From Saposhnikovia divaricata (Eukaryota; Streptophyta; Magnoliopsida; Apiales; Apiaceae), in contig CM071596.1 in assembly GCA_036435485.1 (NCBI GenBank), positions 57,957,001 to 58,021,000 of the forward strand: DNA of 64,000 bases, in the 5' to 3' direction. The translations under genes were made by a program, and so were the position numbers. Position 1 is the first letter of the stretch. The number at the start of each line of letters is the position of its first letter. This document shows, in pieces, positions 58,354-64,000 of this stretch. Under the pieces are notes generated by a model, which saw only the letters and a list, made by a program, of their open reading frames with translations, was not told the DNA's origin and made no database searches.

Positions 58354-58730
58354 GTATGTACATGTCAATTCCTTGGGCTCTTATCTAGTGAGGTTTAATC
58401 ATGAAAGTTCTTTTAATCAGGTCAAGTTGCTTAAGTAGCGGAAGTGTTGATGCACTTAATGTGAAGAGGGACTGCATTATGTGAATCACATTCAAGCTGA
58501 ACTACCAGCTTTTAGACTATGTTTTTATATACTTGGTTTATTAAGTATTTTGAAAGTGGCTTTTGGACTGTTTTTATAATTCAGTATTTCTGAATTAATT
58601 CTGAATTGAGGGTCTTGTATATATTGTCACAACATCTGAACTTATACTGTGCTCAGTCATTAATTTCTTTTTTTTGTGATTTTAATATTGTATCTTCAAT
58701 CCTGCTAACCTCTAATTATATAATAAGCAG

Positions 58731-58943
58731 TGTTATGCTGAGAGACAGGCTCTTGGCGAAGTGAGTGTTGAGCTTCTGGACACCCAAGTTAATCATGTAG
58801 TCTGGGAAATTAGCGGCCACATTGTGTTAAAAATGAAGGAGGAGGCATCCCTGGAGAAGGCTTGGAGACTGCTTGCCGAGGTATTCCTATCAGAAGAGAG
58901 GTTCAAAGAAGTGAAAGATATATTGCAAAGAATATTGCAATGA
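58731..58943 (+). pseudogene. Terminal exon of an unrecognised gene
   Basis: After an acceptor (ATAAGCAG) the frame CYAERQALGEVSVELLDTQ... stays open for 70 codons to TGA 58941-58943. The product is helical in character, with regular Leu, Glu and Lys (LEKAWRLLAEVFLSEERFKE). It looks like a real conserved protein C terminus but I do not recognise the family. It lies inside the CACTA, so it is likely a captured last exon. Confidence 0.45.
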
Positions 58944-59239
58944 CTCAAGGCGGCTACACTTAGTATTTTTTTTGTAGCTTTAACGTGCTAGTAGTAGAAC
59001 TTGGTATTTTTGTAAAACTGTTAAGTAGTTTTGTTGGCTGCATTATTTAGGACTTTTGAAGTTGTTGGCTTGGTTTGGACATGATGGTTTTATGTATAAA
59101 CAAATCAGCCATTTCAAATTTTTTGTAAAAAACTATTGCATTTGACTATATATGATGTTGCATTATGGTATATTTAGTGTTGCTAAAAATACTTTTGATG
59201 TTGCAAAAAAAATATGATGTTGCATTAGACCAAACTAGT

Positions 59240-59754
59240 GTTGCATTAGATAGTGGTCCCCACTGCTGACGTGGCACCATATGGGTGTCACTGTTGACGT
59301 GGCATCTTGTGGGCCCCATTCTTGACGTGGCATCTTATGGGCCCCACTGCTGACGTGGTACCCCTGGTGGGCCCACTACTGATGTGGCATCTTGCTAACG
59401 TGGCACCTTGCTATGTGGCACCTTGCTGATGTGGCACCTCGTGTGATCCAATGCTGAAGTGGCATGCGGGCCCCACTGCTGACGTGGCACCATGGTGAGC
59501 CCCACTGTTGAAATGGCTTAAAATCTTATGCAACACCATGTGGTGTTGCCTTTACATGCTTTTGGTGTTGCGTAAGGCCTCTTATGCAATACTTTCGTAG
59601 TGTTGCAATAGCTTGGAAAAGCGTTGCATTAGGGGTCTTACGCAACGTCAATATTGGCAACACCCCTCTGGTGTTGCGTAAGGCCTTACGCGACGCTTTT
59701 TAGGTCTTTTGCAACTTTATTTGGCGGTTGCGTATGCTCACTTATGGCGTAGTG
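59240..59754. repeat. Right subterminal repeats and TIR
   Basis: Copies of GACGTGGCA with GGGCCCCA spacers run to about 59520. After them come GTGTTGC- and TTGCGTAAGG-type repeats (59530-59700) and the terminus ending GGCGTAGTG at 59754. Confidence 0.85.
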
Positions 59755-59847
59755 TCGTAGGAGACGTATCAGTCATACTTTCCTCCACCACGCGTACATC
59801 CAGATCTCGTATCTTTTGCCATCACTCCCCTACTTCTCTAAAAGTAT

Positions 59848-59887
<40 letters not shown>

Positions 59888-61113
59888 TCCCTCCATCCCT
59901 CCCTCCCTCTCTCTCTCCCACCCTCTCTCTCATTCCCTCCCTCTCTTCCTTTACCTCTCTCTCTCTCTTTATATTTCCTTTGTATTGCTCAGTAATTCAG
60001 AACTTATGTTACAACTAATTCTGTTATTTCTTATGATAACATTTACAATTAGGGCTTCAATTCTGATGGTACAAATGGTGGTTCATTATGCGAATCCATT
60101 ACACTGAAGATTAAGTCAACTGGTGATTCTTTAGTGCAAGGGGAAGTCTAATAAAAATTGAACCGAGTTTATAGAATTTAAATTGAGTCTAACCCTGAAT
60201 AATTATTTATATTTTTTTGGATATCTGCATATTTTTCTTTTATATAGTATAAAAGAGAAAGAATTTGTTAGCTACTATAGTTTAAAGTTATATTTGTAAC
60301 ATCTATGTACAAATGATAGCATATGAGATCAGGGTTCTTATATTATGATGAAATTAGTACGAAAAACAAGTATCGGGCTGGTCATTTATGCTAGTAGTTT
60401 GATCGAACCAGTATTAATATGTACACCATTTTTGTTGGTTAAAGCTCTGTCCTGTACAACATTCGTGCATGTTATTTGTTAATTAGAATAATAACTGGCT
60501 TCCATAGATTATATAGGAATTAAGCTGGTTATATGTGAAGGGAACTTGTAATAATATTTGTTGTAATGGTAAGTGTACTATGATTTTAATATATACAAGA
60601 TTTAAAACATGCTTCGTATTTAATTGATATGATTCAAGAGTATGGTTGTGAAAGCCATTATGAAGACAATTTAAGTAAGTTCTAACTCTGAAGGGTTAAT
60701 ACTTAGTAGCTGGTTCTCTGGGCAAAAGCTTGCAGGTGAAGATAGATATAACAATTGTAGTTGTTGGTGTGCTGCCCACCTTCAATCTGTATATGTTTCA
60801 CAATGGGAGCTGAAGGTATGATATTCTATTGGCGTTTCCCACCTTCAATCTGTATATGATCCTTCTATTAATGTAATCTATGTCATAGACTTTATATGTT
60901 GTTGAAAATCTGCTGTTACTGTCAAATTTATTCAGAAATGAACATTCTTTCGGACTATTTGCAAGTTTTCGATAAGTGCTGAGAATGCAAGAAGAATATT
61001 ATCTAAAATGATTGTTTTTTCTCAGGGATTGTTAGATATTGATTCAAGTGATGATCAGGATCTGGACTACTGAACAGATACTGATGCTAACGTCAATAGT
61101 AATGCACCGTCAA
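59755..61113. other. Noncoding DNA with a CT microsatellite
   Basis: A (CT)n tract lies at 59847-59884, followed by CCCTCCCT-rich DNA to 59970. The 132-codon frame at 59709-60107 is only this low-complexity tract and is not accepted as a gene. 60110-61113 is AT-rich with a duplicated CCCACCTTCAATCTGTATAT (60776, 60839) and no recognised gene. Confidence 0.5.
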
Positions 61114-61519
61114 TATTAGGTTATCATCAGGATTGGAGGCTGATCAGGATTACACGAGGATATACATCAGTCCAGGAATCAAGGGAGACTGATATGTCGG
61201 TTCCTGATTTATAGGAACGCAGCTTTCATTCAAGATATGTACTAAGAGACGCATGTAATTGATTTGATATATCTTGTAATTGATAATAGTATATAAACAC
61301 AGTTTAGGTTTTACATTTATGTAATCGCTTACACGAGTTATCTTGTAACCTAGCAGCTCTCAAGAACATAAGAATTTCTTGAGAGAGTTTGTAACAGTTT
61401 TATATCAGAGTTAATAAAGCTGTTATTTATTCATACTTGTGTTATCATTTCTGTTTAAGTCGAAAATCTTATACAATTGTATTCAACCCCCTTCTACAAT
61501 TGTTCTTTACTGGGTAACA
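61114..61519 (+). repeat. Probable 5' LTR of the terminal copia
   Basis: A TATAAACACAG box at about 61293 and T-rich 3' sequence with CAACCCCCTTC precede the TAACA end. The start is uncertain because no second LTR is in view. Confidence 0.55.
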
Positions 61520-61567
61520 ATTGGTATCAAAGCTAACTGATTAATCACAATCAGAAATGATCTTAAG

Positions 61568-64000
61568 ATGTCGACAAGCAAGTATGAAAGTATTAAAATC
61601 CCTGTTCTCAAAAAGGCTGAATACCCCATATGGAGGGTAAAGATGTTGATGTATCTGGAGGTAACTGATCTTAACTATCTCGATCGAATATATGATGGTC
61701 CATATATCCCTAAGAGATTGGTTGCTAGAACAGATACTATACCTGAGCACTATGTTCAGAAGACAAAGGCTGAATGGACTCCTGAGGAAAAGGCTGAAGT
61801 ACTTAGAGATGCAAAGGTGAAGAATATTCTTCATAATATCCTTGATGCTGTCATGTCAAACAGAGTGATAGCATGTAAAACTGCTAAGGAGATCTGGGAA
61901 ACTTTGGAAACTCAATGCCAGGGTACTGAATCTATCAAAAGGAACAGAAGAGCTCTGTTGATTCAAGAGTATGAACAGTTGATGCAAAATCTGATGAGAG
62001 CTTCACTGATCTTTATGATAGATTTCTGACATTATTGAATAATCTATCTCTGGTGGGTAAAGAGTATGAACTAGAGGACTCGAACACCAAGTTTCTTAGA
62101 GCTTTGCCTGATGAGTGGGATACTCAAACCTCTATCATTAGGCATCAGCATGATCTTAATGCTATGTCTCTTGATGAAGTCTGTGGGATGCTAAGAACCC
62201 ATGATCTTGAGGTTCAACGAAGGAAGAATAAGAAAACCAACAAAGCAAAGGTTGTTGCTTTAAATGTTGAATCAAAATCAAAAGGAAAAGCTGTGGAGGT
62301 TCCAAGGAGGAAAAGTAGAGTAGCTGAGTCCAATACTGATGACTCATCATCAGATCCTGACGCCAATACTGATACTGATGATGACTACTGATTCTGACAT
62401 GATGGAAATGGTTGCTATGATAGTCAAAGGCTTCAAGAAGATGAAGTTCAGAAAGGCTAGAAGACAAGGCAACTCTCAGAAGAAACCGTTCAATACTGAC
62501 AAGAACAGGTACCAGAAGAATGAAAGCAAAGGCAGCATGTTTGACAAGTCAAAAGTCAAATACTACAACTGTGATGGAATGGGTCACTTTGCAACTGAAT
62601 GCAAAAAGGCTAAGACCGAAGCTCTTATCTCATCAAGCAAGGATTGGATGGACTCTTCCTCAGACTCTGAAGAGGAAAAGGTGAACTATGCATTAATGGC
62701 AAATGTGGATGAGACTGCTGCTCTTGAAAATAAGGTACCTGAAATTGTTTTTGATTTTGATACTGATAATGTTTCTGAGTTAAGATCTTTCTTAAAGTCT
62801 CTGCATATTAGCTTTAAAAGTCAATCTCTTGAAAATGCTAGAATAATATCTGAGATGTCAGAATTGTCTAAAAGAAATGATCATTTAGAAGCTGAGTTAC
62901 TCTTTATGCAAGAAGTACAAAATGAATGTGATAAGGCTAAGCACATGAAGCTAGAAATTGAGTTTAAATGTACTGCACTTGAAAAGGAAATTAATGATGC
63001 TAATGAGAAACTCAGAACCTAGACACACTCTGGAAAGAAAACACACGATCTTATCATAGATAAGAACTGGAAAGAGGGTCTAGGTTATAAACCAGAGGAC
63101 AAAAAGAAGAATAAAGGTAAAGTTGTTACTGCTGAAACAACAAAACCAGGAAGAGTTGTTGTGAATGAGTCAACAAATCCAAAAACCTATAGACATCTTA
63201 TAAACAGAACAAAGACTAAATTAAAACCTGTTAATTATGTGTATCCAGAAAATCCCAAATCTACTTTAGAAAAGGGATCTACTTCTACACAAAATTCTGA
63301 GTCTAAAATTGTCAAAAACAAAAATATAGGTCTTTTGTCTAAGAAATAACTGAGAGACAGAATCTGTGAAGTGACAGATAGAGAGAAAACCACTACTGCT
63401 AAGAGGAACAGGAATGGTAAAATTGGAATAAACAAAGAGAATAATTATAAGTATATTCCAAATGCACCAAGGAAAGTATGTTTAACTGTGGTAACTCTAA
63501 TCATCTTGCTATTGATTGCAGGAGGAGTAAAAAGAAGGCTACTGTAGTTCCTAAGTCTGACATTAGGAATAGATCAGTATTTTATAAACCACAGAATCCT
63601 TGTTTTCACTGTGGCAGTAAATGGAATTCTATTTATACATGTGAAGAATACCATAGTTTGTACTACAATCATTATGATCCTTTGCCAAAGTTTAATAAAA
63701 GTGCAAATTCTGGTAAAACAAAGAATCTGAATACTAAGCATGCATCTGTTAATTCTGATAATGACAAAGCAAATTCTGATGGATTTAAATCTGACAGAAC
63801 TGCTTTTGTTAAAAAGGCTTCAGCTGCTAAAAATGTTAAATTACATAAAAAAGAACCCAACAAGTGTGGGTTCTTAAAAATTCTAACTGAGCTCTTTGTG
63901 TTTCTGATTGCAGGGTAAAAATAAAATGTGTTAGTCATGGATAGTGGATGCTCTGTGCACATGACTGGAAACAAAATCTTGCTATCAGAATTTTAGGAGA
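61568..64000 (+). pseudogene. Copia gag and protease start, frameshifted
   Basis: ATG 61568 opens a gag (KIPVLKKAEYPIWRVKMLMY, KEIWETLETQCQGTESIK). The frame shifts at about 61985 (DLYDRFLTLLNNLSLVG, LRALPDEWDTQTSIIRHQH) and again at about 62385. A zinc knuckle reads YNCDGMGHFATEC preceded by Tyr where the first Cys is expected. A coiled-coil-like segment follows (LENARIISEMSELSKRNDHL). An in-frame TAG lies at 63020-63022 and TAA at 63347-63349. Later a normal knuckle, CFNCGNSNHLAIDC, and CFHCGSKWNSIYTC occur at 63475-63640. The protease active site VMDSGCSVHMTGN lies near 63937. The long gag with several knuckles recalls Sirevirus-type copia, an inference. Confidence 0.85.

Larger units (their letters stand above)
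53208..59754 (+). mobile_element. CACTA element carrying host-like exon fragments (Pack-CACTA)
   Basis: The left terminus is CACTACGCCATAGATGACTT, then TACGCAAC. The right terminus on the opposite strand is CACTACGCCATAAGTGAGCA, then TACGCAAC. Subterminal repeats rich in GCTGACGTGGCA and GGGCCCAC lie at 54115-54818 and 59240-59700. Between them are the ~175-bp tandem array and a series of exon-like pieces from 56858 to 58943 resembling host genes. No transposase was found. The flanks ATA and TCG do not agree, so the TSD is lost or the boundary is off by a few bases. 53277-54114 has no gene. Confidence 0.8.
61114..64000 (+). mobile_element. Ty1/copia element, 5' part, running off the window
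   Basis: An LTR-like stretch of about 400 bp ends TAACA at 61519 and is followed by a PBS-like TTGGTATCAAAGC at 61521. Then come gag and the protease start. The left LTR boundary (about 61114) is inferred. The 3' part lies beyond the window. Confidence 0.8.

Noticed and set aside
59709..60107. A 132-codon frame rich in Ser and Leu
   Set aside because: It is mostly translated (CT)n microsatellite and crosses the CACTA terminus; not a gene.

Overview
The window looks like heterochromatin-like, repeat-rich DNA of a eudicot plant. It is strongly AT-rich, with spliced gene fragments (GT-AG introns), Ty1/copia and Ty3/gypsy-type LTR retrotransposons, CACTA (En/Spm) transposons, a pogo/Lemi-type MITE, a hAT MITE, an Au-like SINE, a LINE tail and TRIM elements. 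I see no intact host gene, rRNA, functional tRNA, bacterial operon or CRISPR array. The species cannot be fixed from the sequence alone. Most coding signal is decayed transposon protein with stops and frameshifts.

Layout. 1-3530: a copia gag-protease-integrase remnant with an AT-rich leader. 3640-4117: the end of a CACTA element. 4413-11044: broken exons of a gene whose product resembles the C-terminal Tudor-type part of plant PDS5-like cohesin cofactors. They include a 1.5 kb segmental duplication, a 420-bp tandem duplication carrying a hAT-like end, and a LINE tail with a target-site duplication (TSD). 11380-18600: two adjacent CACTA elements; the first carries a nested hAT MITE and a tRNA-like SINE head, the second a decayed Transposase_24-type gene. 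18731-20369: a broken two-domain B3 (REM-like) gene. 21018-22298: a pogo-type MITE and an Au-like SINE. 24884-28822: a CACTA with both terminal inverted repeats (TIRs) and a GTA TSD, whose transposase gene is interrupted by a copia fragment.

29209-31497: a small non-autonomous LTR element (TSD GTTAC), with a TRIM-like insertion in its 3' LTR. 34084-39723: a second PDS5-like pseudogene, split by a near-complete minus-strand copia (34185-38841, TSD GAACT) and cut off by a gypsy-type element (39724-42437). 42438-53207: two related multi-kilobase LTRs, each followed by a primer-binding site (PBS); the first contains a complete TRIM, and the second leads into an acidic gag leader. 53208-59754: a 6.5 kb CACTA that has picked up exon fragments resembling host genes (an ARF exon, a possible bHLH exon, an unrecognised terminal exon). 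61114-64000: the start of another copia (LTR, PBS, gag, protease), running off the window.

The most interesting points are the Pack-CACTA with its chimeric exon series, a ~176-bp tandem repeat shared by three different CACTA elements, and the CACTA transposase gene that combines a copia insert with an internal deletion joining its two genes. Identifications rest on reading motifs and repeats by eye; no database search was possible.
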